A DNA stretch of 64,000 nt, taken from Microbacterium sp. MYb66. Its GTDB lineage: Bacteria; Actinomycetota; Actinomycetes; Actinomycetales; Microbacteriaceae. Both the position numbers and the translations under genes were made by a program. The notes under the pieces are model-generated. The model did no database searches and had not been told where the DNA came from. It saw only the letters and a list, made by a program, of their open reading frames with translations. The stretch's first letter is position 1. Each line of letters starts with the position of its first letter. The stretch is from the NCBI RefSeq assembly GCF_002979435.1, contig NZ_PCOV01000006.1, positions 163,149 to 227,148 of the forward strand, in the 5' to 3' direction. Shown piece by piece: positions 7,967 through 17,028 of this stretch.

Positions 7967-9777
7967 GCACCGCAACGCTGTCCAAAGAGGACAAGGACAC
8001 CAAGGCACCGCTCGGCGGTCGCTTCGTCGGTGCCGCGTCGAACTACATCGATGAGCGCACCAGCCTCTCCGGCTTCGTCAAGGAGCTCGGACGCAAGATC
8101 TTCCCGGACCACTGGTCCTTCATGCTCGGTGAGATCGCGCTGTGGAGCTTCGTCGTCGTGTTCCTCTCCGGAACCTTCCTGACGTTCTTCTTCCAGGCCT
8201 CGATGGTCGAGACCCACTACACCGGTGCATACGCGCCGATGCGTGGCATCGAGATGTCCGCAGCACTCGAGTCGTCGCTGCACATCTCGTTCGACCTGCG
8301 CGGTGGTCTCCTGGTCCGCCAGATCCACCACTGGGCAGCGCTCGTGTTCATCGCCGGCATCGGCGTGCACATGCTCCGCGTGTTCTTCACCGGTGCGTTC
8401 CGCAAGCCGCGCGAGCTCAACTGGGTGATCGGCTTCATCCTGTTCATCCTCGCGATGGCCGAGGGCTTCACCGGGTACTCGCTTCCCGACGACCTGCTCT
8501 CGGGCAACGGCCTCCGCATCATCGACGGCATGATCAAGGGACTCCCCCTGATCGGCACCTGGACCTCGTTCCTCCTCTTCGGCGGCGAGTTCCCCGGGAC
8601 CGACATCGTGGGTCGCCTGTACACGTTGCACATCCTGCTGCTGCCGATGCTCGTCATCGCACTGATCGTCGTGCACCTGATGCTCATGATCATCAACAAG
8701 CACACGCAGTTCGCCGGCCCGGGCCGCACGAACGACAACGTCGTGGGCTACCCGATGATGCCGGTCTACATGTCGAAGATGGGCGGCTACCTGTTCATCG
8801 TCTTCGGCACCATCGTGCTGATCGCGACGTTCTTCCAGATCAACCCGATCTGGAACTACGGCCCGTACGACCCGTCCCCCGTCTCCGCCGGCACGCAGCC
8901 GGACTGGTACATCGGCTTCGCCGACGGCGCGCTGCGTCTCGCCCCGTCGAACTGGGACATCGTCTTCCTCGACCACACCTGGTCGTTCGGAATCATCGCG
9001 CCGGTCCTGGTCCTCGGTCTCTTCATCGTCGCCGTCGCGATCTACCCCTTCATCGAGGCGTGGGTCACGGGCGACAAGCGCGAGCACCACATCGCTCAGC
9101 GTCCGCGCAACGCCGCGACGCGCACCGCGATCGGCGTCGCCGGCGTCGTGTTCTACGCCGTCCTGTGGGCTGCCGCTTCGTCCGACCTCATCGCGACGCA
9201 CTTCATGCTCACGATGGAGGGGGTCATCCACACCCTCCAGGTGCTGCTGTTCCTGGGTCCGATCCTCGGCTACTTCGTCACGAAGCGCATCTGCATCGCG
9301 CTGCAGAAGAAGGACCGCGAGATCGTCCTGCACGGCTTCGAGTCCGGGCGCATCGTCCGCCTCCCCGGCGGCGAGTTCATCGAGGTGCACCAGCCGGTCG
9401 ACAAGTACGACCGGTGGAAGCTCATCGATGTCGACGGCTACGAGCCCCTCGTTGTCCGCCCGAACGCCAAGGGCCGGATCCCCTGGACGGAGAACCTCCG
9501 TTCCTCGATCTCGCGCTGGTTCTTCGAAGACCGCCTCGCTCCGCTCACGCAGGCCGAGGTCGAGGCTGCGGATGCGCACCAGCACCACGTCACGGCTCAC
9601 AACGACGAGACTGAGGCCGCAGAGATCCAGGGCGCTCACGAGCGCGCAGGGTTCCCTGACGCCCCGCTCACCGTCGATGAGACGCACGTCGACGAGACGC
9701 CGAACACGCCGAGCACGGTGATCGCCACCGAGCCGGTGAAGAAGCCTCGCAAGAAGAAGTCGGAGGACGGCGAGTAG
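7963..9777 (+). CDS. qcrB: Cytochrome b subunit of the bcc complex
   Basis: A 604-residue cytochrome b with about eight or nine transmembrane helices. The heme-ligand helices include QIHHWAALVF and the later LHILLLPMLVIALIVVHL segment; PDWYIGFADGALRL is the PEWY-like quinol-site motif in its actinobacterial form. The C-terminal ~100 residues are charged, hydrophilic and end in Lys/Arg-rich PRKKKSEDGE. The start is TTG 7963, overlapping the qcrA TGA. A strong hairpin terminator follows, so this is the end of the ctaE-qcrCAB transcript. Confidence 0.96.
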   Translation: MSTATLSKEDKDTKAPLGGRFVGAASNYIDERTSLSGFVKELGRKIFPDHWSFMLGEIALWSFVVVFLSGTFLTFFFQASMVETHYTGAYAPMRGIEMSAALESSLHISFDLRGGLLVRQIHHWAALVFIAGIGVHMLRVFFTGAFRKPRELNWVIGFILFILAMAEGFTGYSLPDDLLSGNGLRIIDGMIKGLPLIGTWTSFLLFGGEFPGTDIVGRLYTLHILLLPMLVIALIVVHLMLMIINKHTQFAGPGRTNDNVVGYPMMPVYMSKMGGYLFIVFGTIVLIATFFQINPIWNYGPYDPSPVSAGTQPDWYIGFADGALRLAPSNWDIVFLDHTWSFGIIAPVLVLGLFIVAVAIYPFIEAWVTGDKREHHIAQRPRNAATRTAIGVAGVVFYAVLWAAASSDLIATHFMLTMEGVIHTLQVLLFLGPILGYFVTKRICIALQKKDREIVLHGFESGRIVRLPGGEFIEVHQPVDKYDRWKLIDVDGYEPLVVRPNAKGRIPWTENLRSSISRWFFEDRLAPLTQAEVEAADAHQHHVTAHNDETEAAEIQGAHERAGFPDAPLTVDETHVDETPNTPSTVIATEPVKKPRKKKSEDGE

Positions 9778-9793
9778 TCGCCACTCCCCTGCT

Positions 9794-9829
9794 GATGAAG
9801 GCCTCGTCCATCCGGACGGGGCCTTCATC
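9794..9829 (+). terminator. Rho-independent-type terminator after qcrB
   Basis: A 16-bp stem (9794-9809 with 9814-9829, one G-T pair) with a 4-nt loop, followed by GTTTC. It closes the bcc/ctaE operon before the RidA-like gene. Confidence 0.8.
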
Positions 9830-9856
9830 GTTTCCCCCGAATGAGAGGATCGAACC

Positions 9857-10264
9857 ATGTCATCCGTCGTCACGCTGGTCCGCGCCAGCAGCCTCGCTGA
9901 GACCCCCTACGCCTACGCCGCGACCGCTCCGGCCGGCTCCCGACTGATCTTCCTCGCCGGAGCCTGCCCGCTCAACGATGACGGGACCACGGCGGCTCCG
10001 GGCGACTACGGCGCCCAGGCCGCGCGGTGCATCGAGACGCTCAAGGGCGCCCTCGCGGTCGCCGGTGCGAGCCTCACCGATGTGATCAGTACGCGAGTCC
10101 TGGTGGCCTCCACAGCGCAAGCCGATCTCGTCACTGCCTGGGATGTGGTGCACGCCGCGTTCGGCTCACACGACGTCCCCAGCACTCTGTTGGGAGTCAC
10201 CGTCCTCGGCTACGACGATCAGCTCGTGGAGATCGAGGCGATCGCTGCCGTTGCCGGAGAATGA
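9857..10264 (+). CDS. RidA/YjgF-family protein
   Basis: A 135-residue protein with the RidA fold signature: the LIFLAGACPLNDDGT strand region, a middle LAVAGASLTDVISTRVLV stretch and C-terminal VEIEAIAAV. Classical RidA deaminates reactive imine/enamine intermediates using a conserved Arg in a (P)xRSxVEV motif. Here that position reads VPSTLLGV, so the catalytic Arg appears to be missing, which suggests one of the non-deaminase Rid subgroups. A GAGAGG ribosome-binding site precedes ATG 9857. It overlaps the GNAT gene by ATGA, so the two are likely coupled. Confidence 0.85.
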   Translation: MSSVVTLVRASSLAETPYAYAATAPAGSRLIFLAGACPLNDDGTTAAPGDYGAQAARCIETLKGALAVAGASLTDVISTRVLVASTAQADLVTAWDVVHAAFGSHDVPSTLLGVTVLGYDDQLVEIEAIAAVAGE

Positions 10265-10782
10265 GCATGACTGTTCTCCTTCGCCCGGCGCGCGCCAGCG
10301 ACGATGCCGCGACCGAGCGGATCGAAATCGCGGCAGATGCTCTTCTCGTCGACCGTTTCGGTGCCGTGGACTGGCCTCCCCCGACCTCACCACACGAAAG
10401 ATCTTCCTGGCCGGGCTACGTCCTGGTTGCGGAGCAGCCTGCAGACGAGGGCGCGGCACCCACCCCGGTCGGGTTCGTGCACGTCCTGGAGATCGACGGG
10501 CACGCGCATCTCGAACAGCTCTCCGTGCTCCCTGCGTTCGGGCGTCGCGGTATCGGCCGTCAACTCGTCGAGGCTGCCCTCGCGGAAGCGCGAGAACGCG
10601 GTCACTCCCGGATCACCCTGCGCACCTATGCGGACGTGCCCTGGAACGCGCCGTTCTATGCCTCCTGCGGTTTTCGCGTGAGCGAACCGGATACTCCCCT
10701 GCTCCGCAAGCTCGTGGAGACGGAGACGGCTCTCGGTCTGTTCCGACACGGGGCGCGTGTACAGATGACGGCTCCTCTCTGA
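10261..10782 (+). CDS. GNAT family N-acetyltransferase
   Basis: A 173-residue acetyltransferase. The acetyl-CoA binding motif is visible as LPAFGRRGIGRQLVEAAL (motif A, R/QxxGxG/A type), preceded by HLEQLSV and followed by the NAPFYASCGF motif of the final strand-helix. The substrate cannot be read from sequence. The start is ATG 10261, overlapping the stop of the RidA-like gene (ATGA); ATG 10267 is an alternative. The frame is open much further upstream, but that part lies inside the RidA-like gene. Confidence 0.85.
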   Translation: MSMTVLLRPARASDDAATERIEIAADALLVDRFGAVDWPPPTSPHERSSWPGYVLVAEQPADEGAAPTPVGFVHVLEIDGHAHLEQLSVLPAFGRRGIGRQLVEAALAEARERGHSRITLRTYADVPWNAPFYASCGFRVSEPDTPLLRKLVETETALGLFRHGARVQMTAPL

Positions 10783-10852
10783 CCCCGCCATGCTGTCAGC
10801 ATCAGCACGCAGAGCGGCAGGAATCCGCTGTGAGGGGATAACCGGGTCGACC

Positions 10853-10858
10853 TAGGCT
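10853..10858 (+). promoter_or_regulatory. Putative -10 of the rhodanese gene
   Basis: TAGGCT, 6 nt before ATG 10865, so transcription would start at the start codon (leaderless). Confidence 0.5.
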
Positions 10859-10864
10859 GAGGGC

Positions 10865-11284
10865 ATGATCGATCGTGCCGACTACTACGCCGCCAAGCTC
10901 GCCTACGAGACCGATCCGAGCGACGTCCACGCCGCGCGCAAGGCAGGGGCGAACATCTTCATCATCGACGTCCGCTCCGATGAGGCGTGGGCGCAGGGTC
11001 GAGTCGCCGGGGCCGTGCACATGCATTACAGCGAGATCACCAGGCGGGCTTCGGACGAGATCCCCGCGGACGCGGAAGTGGTCGTGTACTGCTGGAGCCC
11101 GGGGTGCAACGCCGGCGCGAAGGGCGCGCTCGAGTTCGCCCGCCTCGGGTATCAGGTGCGCGAGATGATCGGCGGATTCGAGTACTGGGTCCGCGAGGGC
11201 TACCCGGTGGAAGATGCCGACGGCATCCACCATCGCCCCGTAGACCCGCTGACGGGCATCGCCCGCGTTCGCACCCGCGCGTGA
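10865..11284 (+). CDS. Rhodanese-like domain protein
   Basis: A 139-residue single-domain rhodanese. The Cdc25/rhodanese signatures are IIDVRSDEAWAQGRVAGAVH and the active-site loop VVYCWSPGCNAGAKGA, in which the first Cys would be the persulfide carrier; EMIGGFEYWVREGYPV is the typical C-terminal helix. Probable role in sulfur transfer or redox reactions; the acceptor is unknown. It sits between the two halves of the oxidase gene set and ends at a strong bidirectional terminator. Confidence 0.88.
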   Translation: MIDRADYYAAKLAYETDPSDVHAARKAGANIFIIDVRSDEAWAQGRVAGAVHMHYSEITRRASDEIPADAEVVVYCWSPGCNAGAKGALEFARLGYQVREMIGGFEYWVREGYPVEDADGIHHRPVDPLTGIARVRTRA

Positions 11285-11303
11285 GACGCACATCGCCGCA
11301 GAC

Positions 11304-11343
11304 ATGAGGAAGGCCCCCGGACGGATCCGGGGGCCTTCCTCAT
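11304..11343. terminator. Bidirectional terminator between rhodanese gene and ctaF
   Basis: A perfect 17-bp stem (11304-11320 with 11327-11343) and 6-nt loop between convergent genes. The A/T-rich outer ends serve both strands. Confidence 0.8.
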
Positions 11344-11354
11344 GGGTATGTGCG

Positions 11355-11789
11355 TCAGCGGGCGAAGTTGCCGCGGTAGTACTCGTACACCCAGCCCACG
11401 ATCGCGACGACGAAGATCGCGAGTCCGATCGGCAGGAGGAAGTGGCCTACGGCGAGACCGACGACGAAGACACCGGCAGAACCAGCCAGGACGATGGGCC
11501 ACCAGGACCACGGGCTGAACTCGCCGAGCTCCGGGTCGCCGTCATCGATGTCCGAGGTCAGGATGTCTTCGGGCAGCTCGCCGTTCTGCGCCTTGTGAGT
11601 GCGATCGAGGTAGAACGCGATCATGGCGCTCATGAAAGCCGCGAAGAACAGCGCGACGGTACCCACCCACTCGATCCGCTCCGCGAAGTTGTCGGACGGT
11701 GTGGCCAGGATGTGCCAGCCGGTGTACACGACGCCGACGAGGGCGAAGAACGCCGTCAGGATCCACCAGAGAATGACGTTGTCGCGCAT
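11355..11789 (-). CDS. ctaF: Cytochrome c oxidase subunit IV
   Basis: A 144-residue membrane protein with four hydrophobic segments (about 5-25, 37-57, 92-112 and 115-135). This is the actinobacterial-type subunit IV of the aa3 oxidase, not related to mitochondrial subunit IV. The C-terminal VGWVYEYYRGNFAR is characteristic of the family. It lies 3 bp after ctaD, as last gene of ctaC-ctaD-ctaF, and is followed by a bidirectional terminator. Confidence 0.93.
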   Translation of the reverse strand: MRDNVILWWILTAFFALVGVVYTGWHILATPSDNFAERIEWVGTVALFFAAFMSAMIAFYLDRTHKAQNGELPEDILTSDIDDGDPELGEFSPWSWWPIVLAGSAGVFVVGLAVGHFLLPIGLAIFVVAIVGWVYEYYRGNFAR

Positions 11790-11792
11790 GAC

Positions 11793-13526
11793 TTAGTGGG
11801 CCTCTCGCTCGCCGGGAGCCGTGGTCGCGAACTCGGCAGCCTCCGGGTGATTCAGATCGAACGCAGGACGCTCGCTGCGGATGCGCGGGATCGACGTGAA
11901 GTTGTGTCGCGGCGGCGGGCACGAAGTCGCCCACTCGAGCGATGCACCGTAGCCCCACGGGTCGTTGACTGTGACCTTCGGGGCCTTGCGCGCCGTGATC
12001 CAGACGTTCAGGAAGAACGGCAGCATCGAGGCGCCGAGGATGATCGCACCGATGGTCGAGACCTGGTTCTGCCAGGTCCAGCCGTCCGCCTCCGAGTAAT
12101 CCGCATAGCGGCGGACCATGCCGTCGACTCCCAGCCAGTGCTGGATGAGGAACGTCATGTGGAAGCCGATGAACAGCAGCCAGAAATGCACGTAGCCGAG
12201 ACGCTCGTTCAGCATCCGCCCGGTCCACTTCGGCCACCAGAAGTAGAAGCCGGCGAACATGGCGAACACGACGGTTCCGAATACCACGTAGTGGAAGTGC
12301 GCGACCACGAAGTAGGAGTCGGACAGCGCGAAGTCCAGCGGCGGTGCCGCGAGGATCACACCGGTCAGACCACCGAACACGAACGACACGAGGAATCCGA
12401 GAGCGAAGACCATCGGAGTCTCGAAGGTCACGGACCCTCGCCAGAGCGTGCCGATCCAGTTGAAGATCTTCACACCCGTCGGCACCGCGATGAGCATCGT
12501 CATCAGGGCGAAGAACGGCAGGAGCACCGAGCCCGTCACGTACATGTGGTGAGCCCACACCGCGACCGAGAGCGCCGCGATGGCGATCGTCGCGTAGACC
12601 AGCGTCTTGTATCCGAAGATCGGCTTACGGCTGAAGACCGGGAAGATCTCGGAGACGATGCCGAAGAACGGCAGCGCGATGATGTAGACCTCGGGGTGGC
12701 CGAAGAACCAGAAGAGGTGCTGCCAGAGCAGGACGCCGCCGTTGGCCGGGTCGTAGATGTGAGCTCCCAGGATGCGGTCGGCCGCGGCGGCGAAGATCGC
12801 CGCTGCGAGAACCGGGAACGCCATCAGGATCAGCAGGCTCGTGATGAGCGTGTTCCACGAGAAGATCGGCATGCGCCACATCGTCATGCCGGGCGCGCGC
12901 ATGGTGATGATCGTGGTGATGAAGTTGACGGCGCCGAGGATCGTTCCGAAGCCGGAGATGCCGAGACCCACCATCCACAGGTTGCCACCCGCGCCCGGAG
13001 AGAACGACGCCCCCGCCAGGGGCTGATAGGCGAACCATCCGAAGGAAGCCGCACCCTGCGGGGTGAGGAAGCCGGCCACCGCGATGGTCGAGCCGAAGAG
13101 GAAGAGCCAGAAGGCGAAGGCGTTCAGACGCGGGAAGGCCACGTCGGGAGCGCCGATCTGCAGCGGGAGGATCGCGTTGGCGAACCCGGCGAACAGCGGC
13201 GTCGCGAACATGAGCAGCATGATCGTGCCGTGCATCGTGAACAACTGGTTGTACTGCTCCTTCGTCGGGATGATCTGCATTCCCGGCGCGAACAGCTCGG
13301 CGCGGATGACGAGGGCCATCACACCGCCGAGGAGGAAGAACAGCACGGAGGCGATGAGGTACATGTACCCGATCGTCTTGTGGTCGGTGGAGGTGATCCA
13401 CTTGACGACGATGTTGCCCTTCTGCTCCACTCGCGAGGAGCTCATGAGAGCGGCCTGGCGGGCGGGCAGGGTGCTGGGACGCGACTTGGGAGTCTCGTCG
13501 GTACGGGGAGCTTCTGTGGTCGACAT
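11793..13526 (-). CDS. ctaD: Cytochrome c oxidase subunit I
   Basis: A 577-residue heme-copper oxidase core subunit with about twelve membrane helices. Readable motifs are the FTMHGTIM stretch with the low-spin heme His, [15 protein letters not shown] with the CuB-ligand His and the cross-linked Tyr (HPEVY), and WAHHMYVTG with the remaining two CuB His. The helix [13 protein letters not shown] carries the proximal His of heme a3 and the second low-spin heme ligand. The N-terminal ~35 residues and C-terminal ~50 are polar. It is adjacent to ctaC (3 bp) and ctaF (3 bp). Confidence 0.97.
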   Translation of the reverse strand: MSTTEAPRTDETPKSRPSTLPARQAALMSSSRVEQKGNIVVKWITSTDHKTIGYMYLIASVLFFLLGGVMALVIRAELFAPGMQIIPTKEQYNQLFTMHGTIMLLMFATPLFAGFANAILPLQIGAPDVAFPRLNAFAFWLFLFGSTIAVAGFLTPQGAASFGWFAYQPLAGASFSPGAGGNLWMVGLGISGFGTILGAVNFITTIITMRAPGMTMWRMPIFSWNTLITSLLILMAFPVLAAAIFAAAADRILGAHIYDPANGGVLLWQHLFWFFGHPEVYIIALPFFGIVSEIFPVFSRKPIFGYKTLVYATIAIAALSVAVWAHHMYVTGSVLLPFFALMTMLIAVPTGVKIFNWIGTLWRGSVTFETPMVFALGFLVSFVFGGLTGVILAAPPLDFALSDSYFVVAHFHYVVFGTVVFAMFAGFYFWWPKWTGRMLNERLGYVHFWLLFIGFHMTFLIQHWLGVDGMVRRYADYSEADGWTWQNQVSTIGAIILGASMLPFFLNVWITARKAPKVTVNDPWGYGASLEWATSCPPPRHNFTSIPRIRSERPAFDLNHPEAAEFATTAPGEREAH

Positions 13527-13529
13527 GAC

Positions 13530-14432
13530 TTACTCCCCTCCTTCCTCGGTGTCGGTCTTCGGGGTGGTGCCCGGGAAGTTCGCGAGACGGTCGTAGGCGT
13601 CGGTGATGTCGCCCGTGTTGCCCTTCTCCTCGAGCGACTCGAGGTACGCGTCGTAGTCGTCCTGAGAGACGACCTTCACGTTGAAGAGCATCATCGAGTG
13701 GTACTCGCCGCAGAGCTCGGCGCACTTGCCGGCGTACTCACCCTCACGGGTGGGGATGAAGGACCAGGAGTTGTCCTTCCCGATGAACATGTCTTTCTTG
13801 TAGAGGAAGTCGATGATCCAGAACGAGTGGATGACATCGCGCGACTGCAGGTCGATCGTGACCTTCTTGTCGACCGGCAGCACCAGGGTGGGCAGCTGCG
13901 CCTGGTCGATGTTGCCGTCCTTGTCGGGCTGAGCCTGGATGCCCATGGTCCATACGGCGTCGGAGTTGTCGTCCTCTTCGCCGTCGTACTGGAAGTCCCA
14001 CGCCCACTGCTTGGCGATCGCGGTGATCTCGACGTCGGGGTCGTCCCACTTCGCCTCGATCTCGGTCTGATCGCGAGCGGTGAAGAAGAACATGCCCAGC
14101 ACGAGGAAGAGCGGCACGATCGTGTAGAAGATCTCGATCGGCATGTTGTAGCGCATCTGCACGGGGAGACCGGTCTGGCCCTTGCGACGGCGGTAGGCGA
14201 TCGCGGCCCAGGCCATCAGGCCCCAGGTGATGACGCCGACGGCGAGGAGCACGATCCAGGAGTTCACCCAGAGCGACGAGACGCGCTCGGTCTGGTTGGT
14301 GGCCGCGGGTCCACCCTCGACGAAGCCAGGAAGAAAGCCGTTCAGCTCGGTGGGTGAACATCCCGCCAGGGCCAAGGCTGCCGCAACTCCCACAGGGAGG
14401 GCGGCCCAACGAAGGCTGCGTTTCGAGGGCAC
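13530..14432 (-). CDS. ctaC: Cytochrome c oxidase subunit II (lipoprotein, CuA)
   Basis: A 300-residue subunit II with a lipobox (LALAGC) near residue 24, two membrane helices, and a C-terminal cupredoxin domain. The dinuclear CuA ligands are in CAELCGEYHSMM (two Cys, His, Met) with the upstream His in RDVIHSFWI. It accepts electrons from the QcrC hemes. The start is GTG 14432 with AAAGG upstream; the longer frame to 14468 adds an unlikely pre-signal segment. It is first gene of the ctaC-ctaD-ctaF operon, divergent from the erpA terminator region. Confidence 0.95.
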   Translation of the reverse strand: MPSKRSLRWAALPVGVAAALALAGCSPTELNGFLPGFVEGGPAATNQTERVSSLWVNSWIVLLAVGVITWGLMAWAAIAYRRRKGQTGLPVQMRYNMPIEIFYTIVPLFLVLGMFFFTARDQTEIEAKWDDPDVEITAIAKQWAWDFQYDGEEDDNSDAVWTMGIQAQPDKDGNIDQAQLPTLVLPVDKKVTIDLQSRDVIHSFWIIDFLYKKDMFIGKDNSWSFIPTREGEYAGKCAELCGEYHSMMLFNVKVVSQDDYDAYLESLEEKGNTGDITDAYDRLANFPGTTPKTDTEEGGE

Positions 14433-14519
14433 GATGCACCTTTCAGATCGCGAACAGAGCACACCCAAGTCTAGGGCAACCTCACACCTGATTCATGCCA
14501 ACCACGCAGGTTCCGGAAG

Positions 14520-14560
14520 CGACTCGGCCGCCGTCACCAGTGGTGACGGCGGCCGAGTCG
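14520..14560 (-). terminator. Long hairpin after erpA
   Basis: A perfect 20-bp palindrome (14520-14539 with 14541-14560) around one central base, 12 bp after the erpA stop. There is no clear T-tract on the - strand. It probably terminates erpA before the ctaC promoter region. Confidence 0.65.
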
Positions 14561-14572
14561 ACAGAGCGAGGA

Positions 14573-14935
14573 TCAGTGGAAGCTGTCTCCGCAGGCGCAG
14601 CTGCCCGCTGCGTTCGGGTTGTCGATGGTGAACCCCTGCTCGGAGATCGTGTCCTTGAAGTCGATCGCCGCACCGTCGAGGTACGGAACGCTCATGTTGT
14701 CGATGATCACCTCGACGCCGTCGAAGTCGACGGTCTCGTCGCCCTCGAGGTAGCGCTCGTCGAAGTACAGCTGGTAGATCAGTCCCGAGCATCCGCCGGG
14801 CTGCACGGCGACGCGCAGACGGAGATCGTCGCGGCCCTCCTGCTCGAGGAGGTTCTTCACCTTGATGGCGGCAGCGTCGGTCAGGGTGACGCCGTGTGCG
14901 CGGGTGGTCTCTGGGGAGAGTGTGGTGTCGCTCAT
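14573..14935 (-). CDS. erpA: Iron-sulfur cluster insertion protein, A-type
   Basis: A 120-residue HesB/IscA-family carrier. The three cluster-ligand cysteines are in GGCSGLIYQL and the C-terminal CACGDSF. The family role is delivery of Fe-S clusters to apo-proteins; in actinobacteria this gene commonly lies next to the bcc-aa3 genes, whose Rieske subunit needs a 2Fe-2S cluster. The start is ATG 14935 (MSDTTLSP); the extension to 15022 is non-homologous. Confidence 0.93.
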   Translation of the reverse strand: MSDTTLSPETTRAHGVTLTDAAAIKVKNLLEQEGRDDLRLRVAVQPGGCSGLIYQLYFDERYLEGDETVDFDGVEVIIDNMSVPYLDGAAIDFKDTISEQGFTIDNPNAAGSCACGDSFH

Positions 14936-15005
14936 GTCGCTCCTTGTGACGGGCCGCGGGTGCACGGCTTCTCGGACGATTCTACCGCCGTGGATCCTGT
15001 GAGGC

Positions 15006-16409
15006 TCAGAGTTCCACCGCATTCATGCGCGCGAGCAGCAGCGCCTCGGTCGCGACCGCATGTCGGAAGGTGTCGAGATGGAGGGATTCGTTCGGGCTGT
15101 GCGCACGGGAATGGGGATCCTCCACCCCCGTGACCAGGATCTGAGCGGCCGGGAACTCCCGCACCAGATCGGCGATGAAGGGAATCGAACCACCCACTCC
15201 CAGATCCACCGACGGCACTCCGTAACCGTCGCGCATCGCGTCGCGCGTCAGCGAGACCGCCCAGCCGCTGGTGTCGACCAGGAAGCCGTCGCCGAGGTCC
15301 ACGTCGGAGAAGGTGAGTTCTGCGCCGAACGGAGCATGGGCGCGCAGATGGCCTTCCAGCGCGTCGTAGGCCTCCTGACCGCTCTGTCCCGGTGCAACCC
15401 GTGCGCTGACGACGACGGTGACCTCGGGGAGGAGGGTGTTGGACGCCGCAGCCACGCTCGTGGCGTCGATGCCGATGACGGTTACCGACGGCTTGTTCCA
15501 GATCCGGCTGAGGATCGTTCCGTCACCGATCGGAGTCGTGCCCGGCAGCAGGCCCGCCTCGTCACGGAGCGTCGCCTCCGTGTACTCGGGGGTCGACGCG
15601 TCCCGCTCGGTCATCCCTTCCACCGCGACGGAGCCGTCCGCGTTCCACAGCGTCGACAGCAGCGTGACGGTGGCCATCATCGCGTCCGGCACCGCACCGC
15701 CGAACATCCCCGAGTGCGAGGCATGATCCAGGGTGCGAACCCGCATCGTGAACCGGGCGTTGCCGCGCAGGGAGACCGTGAGTCCGGGGGTGATGGAATC
15801 CCAGTTGCCGGAGTCGGCCACGACGATCGCGTCGGCACGCAGCGCATCCTTGTTGTCGGAGAGGAACTGCGCGAAGGAGCGGGATCCGTATTCCTCCTCC
15901 CCCTCGATGAACATCGCGATCCCGAGATCGAGGTCGTCGCCGAGGGCTTCGCTCACCGCGCGGACCGAGGCGATGTGAGACATGATCCCCGCCTTGTCGT
16001 CCGCGGCCCCACGACCGTAGAGGCGGCCGTCCCGCACCGTCGGCTCGAACGGTGGGGTCTCCCACAGTGCGTCCTCCCCCGGCGGCTGCACATCATGGTG
16101 CGCGTAGAGCAGGATCGTCGGCTTGCCGTTCCTCGCCGCACGAGTGGCCAGGACAGCCGGCTGCCCGAGCTCGTCCGTGCCGGGAATCGCGGCGCGCAGC
16201 ACACGGACCTCGTCGAAGACACCCGTACCCGAAGCCAGAGCGGCCACGGCCTCCGCGCTGCGCTCCAGCTGCGTCTGATCGAACGCGGGCCAGGCCATCC
16301 CGGGGATGCGCACCAGATGGCCGAGATCCGACAGCGCAGACGGGATACCGGTCGCCACCGCCTCGAGGACGGCTGCTTCGGACTCGCTGGGGAGAACAGG
16401 TGAGGTCAT
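15006..16409 (-). CDS. M20 family dipeptidase/metallopeptidase
   Basis: A 467-residue zinc peptidase of the M20 family (CNDP/PepV-like). Metal ligands and catalytic residues are readable in YAHHDVQPPG (first His/Asp), GRGAADDKAG (bridging Asp), EGEEEYGS (catalytic Glu and Glu ligand) and the C-terminal HSPNESLHL (His ligand). The lid/dimerisation domain lies between about 200 and 340. Likely releases amino acids from dipeptides in the cytoplasm. The start is ATG 16409, preceded 7 nt upstream by TAAGAT; the frame to 16691 reads through the divergent DUF3043 gene. Confidence 0.9.
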   Translation of the reverse strand: MTSPVLPSESEAAVLEAVATGIPSALSDLGHLVRIPGMAWPAFDQTQLERSAEAVAALASGTGVFDEVRVLRAAIPGTDELGQPAVLATRAARNGKPTILLYAHHDVQPPGEDALWETPPFEPTVRDGRLYGRGAADDKAGIMSHIASVRAVSEALGDDLDLGIAMFIEGEEEYGSRSFAQFLSDNKDALRADAIVVADSGNWDSITPGLTVSLRGNARFTMRVRTLDHASHSGMFGGAVPDAMMATVTLLSTLWNADGSVAVEGMTERDASTPEYTEATLRDEAGLLPGTTPIGDGTILSRIWNKPSVTVIGIDATSVAAASNTLLPEVTVVVSARVAPGQSGQEAYDALEGHLRAHAPFGAELTFSDVDLGDGFLVDTSGWAVSLTRDAMRDGYGVPSVDLGVGGSIPFIADLVREFPAAQILVTGVEDPHSRAHSPNESLHLDTFRHAVATEALLLARMNAVEL

Positions 16410-16416
16410 GCGAGTA

Positions 16417-16422
16417 ATCTTA
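16417..16422 (-). promoter_or_regulatory. Putative -10 of the dipeptidase gene
   Basis: TAAGAT on the - strand, 7 nt before ATG 16409; leaderless spacing. Confidence 0.5.
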
Positions 16423-16455
16423 AGGTGATCCCCCGTCAGCGAACCGAGGAACTCC

Positions 16456-17028
16456 GTGGCCATTACCCCTGCCTCCCCTTCGACGAACGACGACGCCCCC
16501 GAGACGCCTGCCGTCGGCAAGGGGCGCGCGACGCCGACCCGCGCGGAGCAGGAGGCGGCTCGTCGCCGTCCCCTGGTCGCGAACACCAAGGAGGCGAAGG
16601 CGGCCGCCAAAGCCGACCTCAACGAGCGCCGTGCCCGCGCACAGGCCGGCATGGCCGCAGGCGAGGAGAAGTACCTCCCGGTCCGCGACAAGGGCCCGCA
16701 GCGACGCTGGGTGCGCGACTACGTCGACGCAGGCTGGCACCCGGCGGAGTTCGTCATGGGGGTCATGGTGCTGGTCATCCTGGCCTCGCTGGTACCGGCG
16801 AACACGATCATCTCCTTCTACGCGTACATCGTGATGATGGGGTATCTCGTGATCGCGATCGGCGGGATGGTCCTGCTGGCCATGCGGGTCAAGCGCAAGG
16901 CCGCGGCGAAGTTCGGCAAGGAGCGCCTCGAGCGCGGTCTCGGCTGGTACGCCGCGATGCGCGCCCTGCAGATGCGTTTCATGCGACTGCCGAAGCCGCA
17001 GGTCAAGCGCGGACAGTACCCCGACTGA
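16456..17028 (+). CDS. DUF3043 family membrane protein
   Basis: A 190-residue actinobacterial protein. The first ~85 residues are charged and Ala/Arg/Lys-rich (TRAEQEAARRRPLVANTKEAK, the DUF3043 start), followed by RRWVRDYVDAG and two membrane helices (about 97-115 and 118-138), then a basic C-terminus. Function unknown. The start is GTG 16456 with GAGGA upstream. Its 3' end overlaps the convergent pyrD gene by 26 bp, so the two stop regions share sequence. Confidence 0.85.
   Translation: MAITPASPSTNDDAPETPAVGKGRATPTRAEQEAARRRPLVANTKEAKAAAKADLNERRARAQAGMAAGEEKYLPVRDKGPQRRWVRDYVDAGWHPAEFVMGVMVLVILASLVPANTIISFYAYIVMMGYLVIAIGGMVLLAMRVKRKAAAKFGKERLERGLGWYAAMRALQMRFMRLPKPQVKRGQYPD

Noticed and set aside
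7903..9873. 656-codon open frame on the - strand opposite qcrB
   Set aside because: Antisense shadow of qcrB; composition bias (Asp, Glu, Arg, Val) and no recognisable motif.
11304..14357. 1017-codon open frame on the + strand opposite ctaF, ctaD and ctaC
   Set aside because: It is the antisense shadow of three clear oxidase genes in a GC-rich genome; the translation is Arg/Asp/Glu-rich low-complexity with no domain.
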